DNA of 64,000 nucleotides from CAZMYM01 sp964620325 (lineage in GTDB: Bacteria; Bipolaricaulota; Bipolaricaulia; UBA7950; UBA9294), in NCBI GenBank assembly GCA_964620325.1, contig CAZUIM010000002.1, forward strand, positions 51,642-115,641, in the 5' to 3' direction. Shown piece by piece: positions 34,128 to 41,561 of the stretch (its first letter is position 1; every line of letters begins with the position of its first letter). The position numbers were made by a program, and so were the translations under genes. Below the pieces are notes generated by a model. That model was not told the origin of the DNA. It saw only the letters and a list, made by a program, of their open reading frames with translations, and made no database searches.

Positions 34128-34156
34128 ACTATACATTACATCATGTGTAACGTCAA
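34128..34156 (-). promoter_or_regulatory. Promoter of the riboswitch transcript, with dyad in spacer
   Basis: Minus strand: TTGACG (34156-34151), exactly 17-bp spacer, TATAGT (34133-34128). The spacer contains TTACACATGATGTAA, with TTACA/TGTAA arms, a possible operator located between the boxes. Confidence 0.75.
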
Positions 34157-34298
34157 GTACCACGGTCACGTCGCTCGCCCACGCGAGTCTTCCGCTGCTT
34201 CATCAGCCGCTGGAACGCGCGGATGTTGCGACAGTTCATGTTGCCCTCGCGCAACGGCCGGGACAACGTCGAGGAGTCTCGCCCCGGGCCGGAGGGCG

Positions 34299-35009
34299 TC
34301 AATCGCTCGAGCCGGTCGATCCCGGGGACCGTGCACGTCGACGGGGCGACTTGAGCCCCGTCTCCAGCTTGTTGCGTGCCTCGCGCCTGACGCGCGCCGC
34401 CAGCCGCTCCTCGTGCTCGTCGAGGAATCGAACGACGGCGTCGCGGTCGAAGGCGATCAACTCCCGCAGTGCCCACGACATCGCCTTGACGACCATGTCA
34501 TCGCGGTCGTCAATGAGGAGTCGACAGATTTCGAGCGTTCGCTTCGCGTCTCCGGTTCCCCCGCTGACGCGCGAATTGAGTCCGACCGTGGTCACCAGAG
34601 CGGCGCGTCGCCACCACCGATCCGCAGATGCGGCCCATTGCTTCACGACGTCGATCGAAATTTGATCGCGAACCCAGGCCGGACCGCTCAACTGCCGCGC
34701 AAACGAATCGGTCGAATCCCACGAGTCGATCCCCCGCCCGAGTTCCTCGAGTTCGGACCGACCGAGCCGCGAGAACGCCCCGTCGTGGTGCCGGATCAGT
34801 TCGTAGCAGATGCCGCCGCGATGTCCGTGGTCGGCAACGAGAGCTCGCCCGACGTCGAGGACGAAATCGCCCGCACAGGAAGCCAGCCGCTTCGAGAAGG
34901 ATCTGCGAAGTCGATCGAGGTTCGCCGCGTTGTGGACCTCCAGCGACCGGACGGCTCGGTCGATCTCCGACGCAACCTCGGCCGCGCTCGCGCACGCCTC
35001 CCGTTCCAT
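34299..35009 (-). CDS. DNA alkylation repair protein (AlkD-like HEAT-repeat glycosylase)
   Basis: The 236-residue all-helical protein matches the AlkD family: GICYELIRHHDGAF near residue 66, WDSTDSFARQL, then RWWRRAALVTTVGLNSR and DMVVKAMSWALRELIAFDRD. These residues line the DNA-contacting groove of AlkD, which excises bulky and positively charged alkylated bases. Start ATG 35009 follows TGAGGAGG. The C-terminal ~25 residues are Arg/Ser-rich and probably disordered. Confidence 0.85.
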   Translation of the reverse strand: MEREACASAAEVASEIDRAVRSLEVHNAANLDRLRRSFSKRLASCAGDFVLDVGRALVADHGHRGGICYELIRHHDGAFSRLGRSELEELGRGIDSWDSTDSFARQLSGPAWVRDQISIDVVKQWAASADRWWRRAALVTTVGLNSRVSGGTGDAKRTLEICRLLIDDRDDMVVKAMSWALRELIAFDRDAVVRFLDEHEERLAARVRREARNKLETGLKSPRRRARSPGSTGSSD

Positions 35010-35101
35010 CGCCGCCTCCTCACTCCACCCCGCAGCTCACACGGTATCGCGCCATCAGAGTCCGTCCTCACAGGTGAAGCGGGCTCGACGCCGCCCGCTC
35101 C

Positions 35102-35410
35102 TCAGGGAACCTCGGGCTCCTTCACACACCGGTACCCGTGGCGCGGGTTCCCCGTGGTCTTCCGCGTCGCATTGACGGTGCCATTGTACGCGACGAACAG
35201 CCCTTCGGCCTCGCTGTGCGCCTCTGCGCTCCAGTAGTAAATCGCCGGCTGGTCGGTCGCCCAGAGGGGAGATTCGGGGAGATTCCCTGTCCGGGACGCG
35301 CTCGCTCGGCGCGCGTCCGAACTCCCCGGGGCGGCCGTCATCACGTTCGCCTTCCCTTCCGCATCGTACGTGCCGACGACCCGTGTCTTCCGTCCGAGCG
35401 ATTTCTTCAT
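35102..35410 (-). pseudogene. Chimeric short gene: flavin-reductase-like start joined to a different C-terminus
   Basis: This 102-codon frame starts MKKSLGRKTRVVGTYDAEGK followed by ANVMTAA, close to the start of flavoredoxin/flavin-reductase proteins but lacking the YPTPV segment usually between KT and VVGTYD. The second half (YYWSAEAHSEAEG ... HGYRCVK) looks like the end of an FGE-sulfatase or DUF1566-type domain, not a flavin reductase. It may be a deletion fusion. The frame is open and has a Shine-Dalgarno-like GGAGAGAAGG upstream, so it could still be translated. Confidence 0.4.
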
Positions 35411-35428
35411 GATCCTTCTCTCCCGTCC

Positions 35429-35851
35429 TTACGAATCGGACGCTTCCGAAGGCCGAAGTTCCGGCCAGGCACGGTAGAACGCCTCGCCGAACGGGACCGG
35501 GCGGCCGCTCCTCTCGTCGAGGAAGACGGCGGTGACTTCAGCCTCGATGCAGACCTCGTTCGAGGACGCGAATCGTCCCTCCTGCGTGAGGACGACCTTC
35601 CGGCGCCCCGCCCGGGACACTCCGGTCTCGATGATCAGCAGATCGCCGGCGGTCGCCGGGCGTCGATACGCGATCGTCAACCGGACGACGACCGGGAAGA
35701 TCCCTTCTTCCTCGAAGAACGCCGTCGTCAGCCCCCGCTCCTCCAGATGCGCCCACCGTGCCTCCTCGAGGAGCTCGAGGTAGCGGGCGTTGTTGACGTG
35801 GCCGAACCGATCCTCGTGGTATCCGCGAATCTTGATGCGCGTCGTCGTCAT
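35429..35851 (-). CDS. Acyl-CoA thioesterase, 4-hydroxybenzoyl-CoA thioesterase family
   Basis: The 140-residue hotdog-fold protein has RFGHVNNARYLELLEEARW near residue 15 (an asparagine-containing variant of the DxxGHVNNxxY motif) and YRRPATAGDLL near residue 62. It hydrolyses acyl-CoA or acyl-ACP thioesters; chain specificity is not readable. The start at ATG 35851 follows GGAGG. It lies upstream of, and in line with, the chimeric gene, with 18 bp between them. Confidence 0.8.
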   Translation of the reverse strand: MTTTRIKIRGYHEDRFGHVNNARYLELLEEARWAHLEERGLTTAFFEEEGIFPVVVRLTIAYRRPATAGDLLIIETGVSRAGRRKVVLTQEGRFASSNEVCIEAEVTAVFLDERSGRPVPFGEAFYRAWPELRPSEASDS

Positions 35852-36075
35852 CGGCTGCAACCTCCCCGGGATTCCCCAACACGATACGGGGAGTCGCCCG
35901 TTGGGTCCACGCATCCGGCGACAGTCGAGATCCTGCCGGCATCCGCTCGCCGTCCACACGACGACGTCTCCGGCTCGCTGTGGATCGAACGACGTTCTCG
36001 CTGTCCGATCGACTGGACATTCGAATCGGTCGTCCCGAGAATCTTCGTCCGCTACATCGAGGGGGAAGACGCGAG

Positions 36076-36867
36076 ATGGAGTATTCACCGATCTTGGCCG
36101 TCGCCACGGCGGGGTTCGAGATCCTCGTCGCCGGCTGGGCGATCGCGACTCGGTTCAGAGCGAAGTCGCGAGGCGTGGTCGGCACGACGGGTGCGATTCT
36201 TCTGTTGCTGGCAGGGTACCAGCTCGCCGAGGTGGCCATCTGCGCCGACGTCGCCGCCGCCGGGTTCCTCCCTCGGCTCGCGTTTCTTGTCGTCACCTGG
36301 CTTCCGCCGCTCGGACTCCTCCTCGTCGCTCAGCTTCGGCATCCGTCATCACTCACCGTCAACCGAACGACCGGTGTGATGCTCGCCGCGGCGGCCGGGA
36401 TCGTCGTGTGGATCGCCGTCGACCGATCGTTCGCAACGGCCTCGGTCTGCAACGCGGTCTATGCTCGCTACGCACACGCGATGCCCCGTTTCGTCATCTA
36501 CGCTTGGTTCTATTGGCTCGGGCTCGCCGGGATGATCCTCTTCTCTGGACACGGCGCGGTTCGAGACCAAGGCCCGCGCCGCCGGCAGCAACTCGGTTTC
36601 ATCTTCGCCGGAACGACCGGTTTCGTCGGGCTGTCGATTGCCAGCTCCTGGTTCGTCCCCGCCGCACGAGGGGCCTTTCCGTCGGTGATGTGCCACTTCG
36701 CCCTGCTGCTCGCCGTCTGTCTCGGCCTCTTGGTCCGGATCGAAGCGGCCCCGGCGGGCGACGAAGACGAAGCTTACGCCCGGACAGACGGCGCCCGCGC
36801 ATATCTCCACCGATACGTCGCCCGCCTCTTCGATCGGCCGTCGGGCGGGGAAGGGTTCACCGGCTGA
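36076..36867 (+). CDS. Hypothetical seven-helix membrane protein
   Basis: The 263-residue protein has about seven hydrophobic segments (residues ~7-25, 35-55, 62-85, 98-115, 136-155, 175-195, 205-223) and an acidic cytoplasmic tail. The layout resembles the stand-alone 7TM sensor region found at the N-terminus of some histidine kinases, but no kinase follows. I do not recognise a conserved catalytic motif. It stands alone, 98 bp before the DUF72 gene. Confidence 0.6.
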   Translation: MEYSPILAVATAGFEILVAGWAIATRFRAKSRGVVGTTGAILLLLAGYQLAEVAICADVAAAGFLPRLAFLVVTWLPPLGLLLVAQLRHPSSLTVNRTTGVMLAAAAGIVVWIAVDRSFATASVCNAVYARYAHAMPRFVIYAWFYWLGLAGMILFSGHGAVRDQGPRRRQQLGFIFAGTTGFVGLSIASSWFVPAARGAFPSVMCHFALLLAVCLGLLVRIEAAPAGDEDEAYARTDGARAYLHRYVARLFDRPSGGEGFTG

Positions 36868-36965
36868 CGCCGCGCCCGCACGAAAACTCGATCGATCTGC
36901 GGTTCGGATCTCTAAACGATCGTCACGACGCACAACGCCTTTGGGCCGCGTGCTATCATCACACC

Positions 36966-37904
36966 ATGAGCGGCGAGCTTCGAGTCGGAACGTCCGGCTA
37001 TCACTTCAAAGACTGGGTCGGGACCGTCTATCCGGACGGCCTCCCGGTGAGCGAGTTCCTCCCGTACTACGCGCAGATGTTCGATTGTGTCGAGGTGAAC
37101 ACGTCGTTCTACCGCGTCCCCGACGCCGGGCTGTTCGAGGGGATGCTGCGGAAGGTTCCCGAGCGGTTCCAGTTCGTCGTCAAGGCACCGAAGGAGATGA
37201 CCCACGACCGGAAGCGATTCGACGAAGTCCTCGATCCCTTCCTCGCCGGGATCGCGCCGCTACGCGAGGCCGATCGCCTCGGCGGCGTGCTCGCCCAATT
37301 TCCCTACGCCTTCCGCCCGGGTCCCGCGGCCGTCGATCACCTGGAGGGACTGGCGACGAGACTCGTCGGCGCCGGGATCCCGGTCAACATCGAGTTCCGC
37401 CACGATGGGTGGGTCAGCGACAGAGTGTTCTCGACCCTCCGAGCACTCGGCCTCGGCGTCGTCAACGTCGACCTTCCCCGGCTCCCTCACCTTCCGAAGC
37501 CGTCGACGGTGGCGACATCACCGGTCGGCTACGTCCGCCTGCACGGCCGGAACGCCGAGATGTGGTGGAACCATCCGTCCGCGAGCCATCGATACGACTA
37601 TTCGTACGGAGACGGCGAACTGAGACGCTGGGCCGATCGGATCGAGGCGCTGCGTTCACAGGTCGACGTCGCTTTCGTCTTCACCAACAACTGCCGGATG
37701 GGCGCGAGCATCGTCGATGCCCTTCGGATGAAGCGGCTGCTCAACCTCGACGATCTGATGCCCTCTCCGCAGCCGAGCGAGGGCCTGTTCCAGTCGGAGT
37801 CCGACGATCCGGTCGAGGTGATGCAACAGCGCATCGACCAGGCCCGGGAGCGGGATCGACCGAGAATCGAGCGATGGCGGGCCGAGCGGGAGTGCTTATC
37901 CTGA
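36966..37904 (+). CDS. DUF72 family TIM-barrel protein
   Basis: The 312-residue protein has DUF72 landmarks: VGTSGYHFKDWVG at the start, VEVNTSFYRVP, FQFVVKAPKEMTHDR, YVRLHGRN near residue 188 and FVFTNNCRMGASIVDA (family HFNNxxxGxA). Its biochemical role is unknown. A TATCAT box ends 6 nt before the ATG with no Shine-Dalgarno, suggesting a leaderless transcript. DUF2877 follows 11 bp later. Confidence 0.82.
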   Translation: MSGELRVGTSGYHFKDWVGTVYPDGLPVSEFLPYYAQMFDCVEVNTSFYRVPDAGLFEGMLRKVPERFQFVVKAPKEMTHDRKRFDEVLDPFLAGIAPLREADRLGGVLAQFPYAFRPGPAAVDHLEGLATRLVGAGIPVNIEFRHDGWVSDRVFSTLRALGLGVVNVDLPRLPHLPKPSTVATSPVGYVRLHGRNAEMWWNHPSASHRYDYSYGDGELRRWADRIEALRSQVDVAFVFTNNCRMGASIVDALRMKRLLNLDDLMPSPQPSEGLFQSESDDPVEVMQQRIDQARERDRPRIERWRAERECLS

Positions 37905-37915
37905 TCTGTTCTGAG

Positions 37916-38752
37916 ATGTTCGCACGTCGGATCGGGGGACACGCCGCCCGTTTCCTCGCCACGCACACCCGGACCGGCGCAGTCGATTCAACCTTCCGCC
38001 ACGGGATGTCACTTCGACTCGACGGAGAGGAAAGCCCGGTACTGATCTCCGTGCAGACGACCGCGGCCGCCTTTCACCCGTGGGCGATCGAGATCGACGC
38101 CCTTCCTGAGCTTGGCGCGGGCGAGCCCACGACCGCCCATCCGCGGAGCATCCGATTCGGGAACCGTGCTTCGATCGATCTCTCAGGAGCGCCCCTTGTG
38201 AGCCTGGAGATTCCTCCGTACTCGGCAGGAGAGGCGCGTGCCGCCCAGGGACGAATCCCAATCCTAGCCGAAGTGGCTGCCGAGGCTGCAATGGTCGCCG
38301 ACGATCCATTCTGGCCTTCGATTCGCGAAATCTTGAGCGCGTGGACCGAGAGCCGGGATCCGGCGGCGCTCGTGGGGCTGATCGGCCTCGGCGCCGGATC
38401 GACGCCGGCCGGCGACGACGTTCTGGTCGGCCTGCTCGCCGGACTGCACGCCCGCGCGTGCAGAGACGTTGTGGACGACGAGCCGGAGGATCTGACCCCC
38501 TTCATCCGTCCTGAACTCGTGCGGACCACCCTAGGCTCGGCGCAGATGATCGCCTCGGCTCTCGAGAGCTCGCTCCCGGAGCCACTCCTTCGGGTGATCC
38601 GAGAGATGGGAGACCCCGCGGCCACAGATGGGCCCCTTCGTACGGACCTTCACGTCGTACTGAAGCTCGGCGCCTCCTCCGGATACGCGATGCTGACCGG
38701 GCTTCGCTCCAGTCTTGGGCGCTGGCTACGCGCCGACTCCTTCCGCCCCTGA
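37916..38752 (+). CDS. DUF2877 family protein (YlbF/AllH-like)
   Basis: The 278-residue protein carries LGAGSTPAGDDVLVGLLAG near residue 158, the conserved GLGPGLTPSGDD-type signature of DUF2877. In E. coli the DUF2877 protein YlbF (AllH) is the third subunit of oxamate carbamoyltransferase together with FdrA and YlbE; both of those are 8-11 kb upstream here. ATG 37916 is my choice; an in-frame start at 37874 would overlap DUF72. Confidence 0.78.
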   Translation: MFARRIGGHAARFLATHTRTGAVDSTFRHGMSLRLDGEESPVLISVQTTAAAFHPWAIEIDALPELGAGEPTTAHPRSIRFGNRASIDLSGAPLVSLEIPPYSAGEARAAQGRIPILAEVAAEAAMVADDPFWPSIREILSAWTESRDPAALVGLIGLGAGSTPAGDDVLVGLLAGLHARACRDVVDDEPEDLTPFIRPELVRTTLGSAQMIASALESSLPEPLLRVIREMGDPAATDGPLRTDLHVVLKLGASSGYAMLTGLRSSLGRWLRADSFRP

Positions 38753-39069
38753 GCCGGATCCAACAGAGGACTTGGACACTGGCTACCTCCCCGTAAGGGA
38801 AGAGCCATGGTCTCACTCGCAGCGGGATGGCGCGCGGCCGATGCCCAAGCTCACATCACGCCGACAAGCACCTCCTTTCGCAGGATGATCGGTCCCTGTT
38901 GTGCCCTCCGTCCTTCCTCCCGACAAGCCTCCCTCCGAGGCCGCCAGCGGTGTCTGGGCGCTCCTTGCCGGGCGCCCAATGCAGACTGTCTGCTATCTGG
39001 TCCGGAGTCGCCGAGCGGCCCGAATCCCACCATACGAAGTCCCATCCATGCATTGCCCTGTATCGCCAC
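38753..39069. other. Convergent intergenic region with terminator-like hairpin
   Basis: The interval lies between the DUF2877 gene (plus) and the secreted-protein gene (minus). TGGGCGC (38955-38961) pairs with GCGCCCA (38972-38978), a 7-bp stem that could serve as a bidirectional transcript end. The open frames here look like noise. Confidence 0.5.
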
Positions 39070-39954
39070 TCATTCGGCCACGAGTCCGAGTGTCTGCAGC
39101 TGCTGGCGGATGCAATCCGTCGACGGTCGCTCTGCCGCAGCCATCGCACTCATCGCGCTTTCCAGGACTTGTGCTAGTTCTTCGGTATCGAGGACTCCCC
39201 ACGCCGACAGCTGAATCTGGTAGTCAAGAACCAGAGAGCCGTCGTCCCGCTCCTCGTGGCCTGCTGCGGAGACCCACCACTGGCGTTCCGGAGACCAGAG
39301 GGCCTCACCGACATGCCGCGTGGAGAGACCCGTCCACGAGTATTCGATCGAGTTGACCGTGTGATCCTCCCCCAGAATGGTGTCCTCCAGCCTCGGCTCC
39401 CCGGGAATGAGGGTCACCGTCTCAACAGAAGCGTCAGCACCTGTCTCGCCTTCAAGCCAATCAGGCCCCGAACAGCCAGTCACCGATCCACCCTCGACGG
39501 AACCGGAGACGCGTTCGACTCGCACCGGCTTGCTGGAGTACGTCAGCGGCTCCGTCGCCAACGCCAGCGGTAGTGCGAAGCGCGAGGATGTCGTCAGAGC
39601 TCCTGGGAGTGCATCCGCAATGAGAGGCCATCTGACAGAAGCCCCCAACGGCCCTCGATAGTTGAAGAGGCTGATTCCGTCCGTGCCATCGACCCATCGC
39701 CACACCACAGCCAGCGCCCAAGCCTCGAGACCCAGCCATGAGGTTCTTGCCAGAGCAAGAACCATGACCGTGCCTTCGTTCTCGTTGCCACCCGTCGCCG
39801 TGTGATAACGACTCGAAGTCTCGTACGTCCAATACATGCCCGGCTGCCAAACGCCGGGCGGAACTCCACAGGACGTCGGTTCGGCAGGATAGCACACTGC
39901 GGCAAGCGCCAGAACGACAAGTGCTGCCATGAAAATCCTCGCAGCAAGGTTCAC
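39070..39954 (-). CDS. Hypothetical secreted protein
   Basis: The 294-residue product has an N-terminal signal-like segment (AARIFMAALVVLALAAVCYP) followed by a soluble beta-rich region with QPGMYWTYETSSRYH and repeated aromatic residues. A cysteine at about residue 28 lies just after the hydrophobic core but does not form a clean lipobox. I chose GTG 39954 because GGAGGC precedes it and it keeps the charged start of the signal. No family recognised. Confidence 0.55.
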   Translation of the reverse strand: MNLAARIFMAALVVLALAAVCYPAEPTSCGVPPGVWQPGMYWTYETSSRYHTATGGNENEGTVMVLALARTSWLGLEAWALAVVWRWVDGTDGISLFNYRGPLGASVRWPLIADALPGALTTSSRFALPLALATEPLTYSSKPVRVERVSGSVEGGSVTGCSGPDWLEGETGADASVETVTLIPGEPRLEDTILGEDHTVNSIEYSWTGLSTRHVGEALWSPERQWWVSAAGHEERDDGSLVLDYQIQLSAWGVLDTEELAQVLESAMSAMAAAERPSTDCIRQQLQTLGLVAE

Positions 39955-40098
39955 AGCGCCTCCGTCCACGTTCCTCCACGTCCGCTGCTCTCCACACACC
40001 ATATTAGCATATCCCCACCGTAGTGTCCCTATCCCTCAATCCCACGTGACGAGCTTCGGGCTTCCAGGCTCCACGGATGCAGCGGATACAATCCCGCC

Positions 40099-40713
40099 AT
40101 GGACGGGTTGACTCTCCCCCTCGAGACGGAACGGCTGATCGTTCGTCGGTTCAGTCCTCGTGACGTGAAGGACATTCTGGAGTACTCGGATTACGACCCG
40201 GACGATCTTCATCGCCGCCTGAACGTCGGATGGAAGCGAACTCGGACCGGCGTCCGCAGCTGGTGGGAACCGATGATCGACATGAGTCCGCGACGACAGA
40301 CGAAGTGGCTCGGCCTTCTCGTCGAGGTCAAGGATCTGCGACGCGTCGTCGGCAACGTCGGCTTCTCCGTCAGGAAGATCGGTGAGGGGCGCGAGGCGAT
40401 GATCGGGTGGATCGTCGGCACGTCGTTCGAGGGGAACGGATACGTGACCGAGGCGGCCGTCGCTCTGATCGACTATCTGTTCTTGGGACAGGGATTCCAC
40501 CGCATCTACGCGATGACGTCGGTCGACAACGCGAAATCCTGGTCGGTGATGGAACGTCTCGGGATGCGTCGAGAGGCCCATTTCGTCTGCAACTGCTTCC
40601 GCGACGGCGAATGGCGTGACGAGTACGTCTACGCCGTTCTCGCCGAGGAGTGGCCGTCGGTGCGCCCGAGCTCGTACGGTGCCACCGTGTCGAGATTGGA
40701 CATCGGCTCTTGA
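40099..40713 (+). CDS. GNAT acetyltransferase, RimJ/RimL type
   Basis: The 204-residue protein begins LPLETERLIVRRFSPRD and has the acetyl-CoA site region IGWIVGTSFEGNGYVTEA near residue 100 and VDNAKSWSVMERLGMRREA near residue 145. All of these are typical of RimJ/RimL-like N-acetyltransferases that modify protein N-termini, aminoglycosides or small molecules. TACAAT ends 6 nt before the ATG, suggesting a leaderless message. The stop codon overlaps the -35 box of the next promoter. Confidence 0.82.
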   Translation: MDGLTLPLETERLIVRRFSPRDVKDILEYSDYDPDDLHRRLNVGWKRTRTGVRSWWEPMIDMSPRRQTKWLGLLVEVKDLRRVVGNVGFSVRKIGEGREAMIGWIVGTSFEGNGYVTEAAVALIDYLFLGQGFHRIYAMTSVDNAKSWSVMERLGMRREAHFVCNCFRDGEWRDEYVYAVLAEEWPSVRPSSYGATVSRLDIGS

Positions 40714-40737
40714 CAGCCCGTCCCTCCCCTCTATAAT
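40710..40737 (+). promoter_or_regulatory. Full-consensus promoter
   Basis: TTGACA (40710-40715), 16-bp spacer, TATAAT (40732-40737). This is the only promoter in the window with both boxes perfect, predicting very strong transcription from about 40744. Confidence 0.8.
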
Positions 40738-40743
40738 GCTTCG

Positions 40744-40905
40744 GTCATGAGAAACGAGAAGCGGTGCGCCAGAGATCAGCAGATGTGCCACCTCTTCCCG
40801 CTTCGTGTTATCGGTACGTACGTCGGGCGGGCCGTGCTGGGCTAACCAACAGAGCCAACGAGCACGAAACGCCCGACAAAGACGCAGGCTTCGGCCTGCG
40901 TTTTG
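40744..40905 (+). ncRNA. Candidate structured small RNA or leader of ~160 nt
   Basis: It is bounded by a full-consensus promoter and an intrinsic terminator. Predicted helices are 40758-40764 with 40798-40804, and a nested long hairpin of three helices: 40822-40829 with 40870-40877, 40833-40838 with 40861-40866, and 40840-40843 with 40853-40856. It does not match 6S, 4.5S, tmRNA, RNase P or a riboswitch class I know. A leaderless frame at 40747-40845 would encode a 32-residue basic peptide. It could be a free sRNA or an attenuator leader for the small genes downstream. Confidence 0.55.
40882..40904 (+). terminator. Intrinsic terminator of the candidate small RNA
   Basis: ACGCAGGC (40882-40889), TTCG loop, GCCTGCGT (40894-40901), then further T residues. 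A perfect 8-bp stem with a stable UUCG tetraloop and a short U-run. Confidence 0.8.
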
Positions 40906-41324
40906 CATTGTTGGGGAAGTCCGTCCCGGACGGATCGCGCGAGGCTGACGGAACGACGAGAGGAGGATGAACCGAATGATCGAAGCGAAGCAGGCCCGGA
41001 CCGACGCACGCGAAGAGCGGTTCGCCTCTCGCCACGCCCGGACGGTCCGATCGACCGGTTCAGCCGCCCCCAGACGAAAGTTGCGTGGCTCGCACATCCC
41101 ACGCCACTGCAGCGCCTCCTTGACTCCACCAGCGTCAGGGGCGCATCGGCTCACGCCGACGCGCCCCGGCTGGGCCGGGTCGGCACGCTGCCGGCGAGAC
41201 GTGCGGCCGAGGAGCGGGCGCAGACATCGAGCTGCGCATGAAATCGGCCGTCGAGCACGGAGGACGTCGAACGGGCTCGACGCACCAAAGGTCTCTCCCA
41301 CGTGGGGGAAGACAGGAGGTCACC
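40906..41324 (+). other. Untranslated or weakly coding stretch before the small-protein pair
   Basis: AGGAGG at 40962-40967 is well spaced for ATG 40976, and the frame from there stays open through to the 41558 gene. Apart from the first ~25 charged residues (IEAKQARTDAREERFASRH) it has the Arg/Pro/Ser-rich look of non-coding GC-rich DNA. I do not call a gene; a short peptide is possible. Confidence 0.4.
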
Positions 41325-41561
41325 ATGTTGAACACGACGAAACGAACGACGGTCCGAGGGCGCCGAGGCGTCCATCGCACGCAGATGCCGTGGCCGTACG
41401 TCCTCCGTCACGCGGCCTCGGTCGCGTCCGCCGCGACGATTGCCGCGGTCTGCCTCTTCTCCCATCCGACGCGTCAGGGGGCCTTCGCAGGTTCCGACGG
41501 GGCCGACGACGCGACCTTCGACGCCCTCGACGACGTGCGGCGGAGGGAGGGATCACCATGA
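41325..41561 (+). CDS. Small membrane or secreted protein, 78 residues
   Basis: An AGGAGGTCACC Shine-Dalgarno directly precedes ATG 41325. The product has a basic N-terminus (KRTTVRGRRGVHRTQ), one hydrophobic stretch (VLRHAASVASAATIAAVCLF, residues ~26-45) and an acidic C-terminus (DGADDATFDALDDVRR). The stop overlaps the next start (ATGA at 41558-41561), so it is translationally coupled to the 108-residue gene. No family recognised. Confidence 0.5.
   Translation: MLNTTKRTTVRGRRGVHRTQMPWPYVLRHAASVASAATIAAVCLFSHPTRQGAFAGSDGADDATFDALDDVRRREGSP

Noticed and set aside
34153..34239. 28-codon minus-strand frame starting MNCRNIRAF
   Set aside because: It vaguely recalls the start of DUF2277 but lacks the rest of that family, and it runs into the riboswitch promoter; too short to support.
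38807..39214. Plus-strand frame of 135 codons opposite the secreted-protein gene
   Set aside because: Its amino-acid pattern is that of an antisense shadow and it overlaps a better-supported minus-strand gene with a signal peptide.
40744..40905. Structured RNA as 6S RNA, 4.5S SRP RNA or a known riboswitch
   Set aside because: The 5' and 3' ends do not pair as in 6S RNA, the SRP GGAAGCAGCC-type core is missing, and none of the conserved core words of the common riboswitch classes are present.
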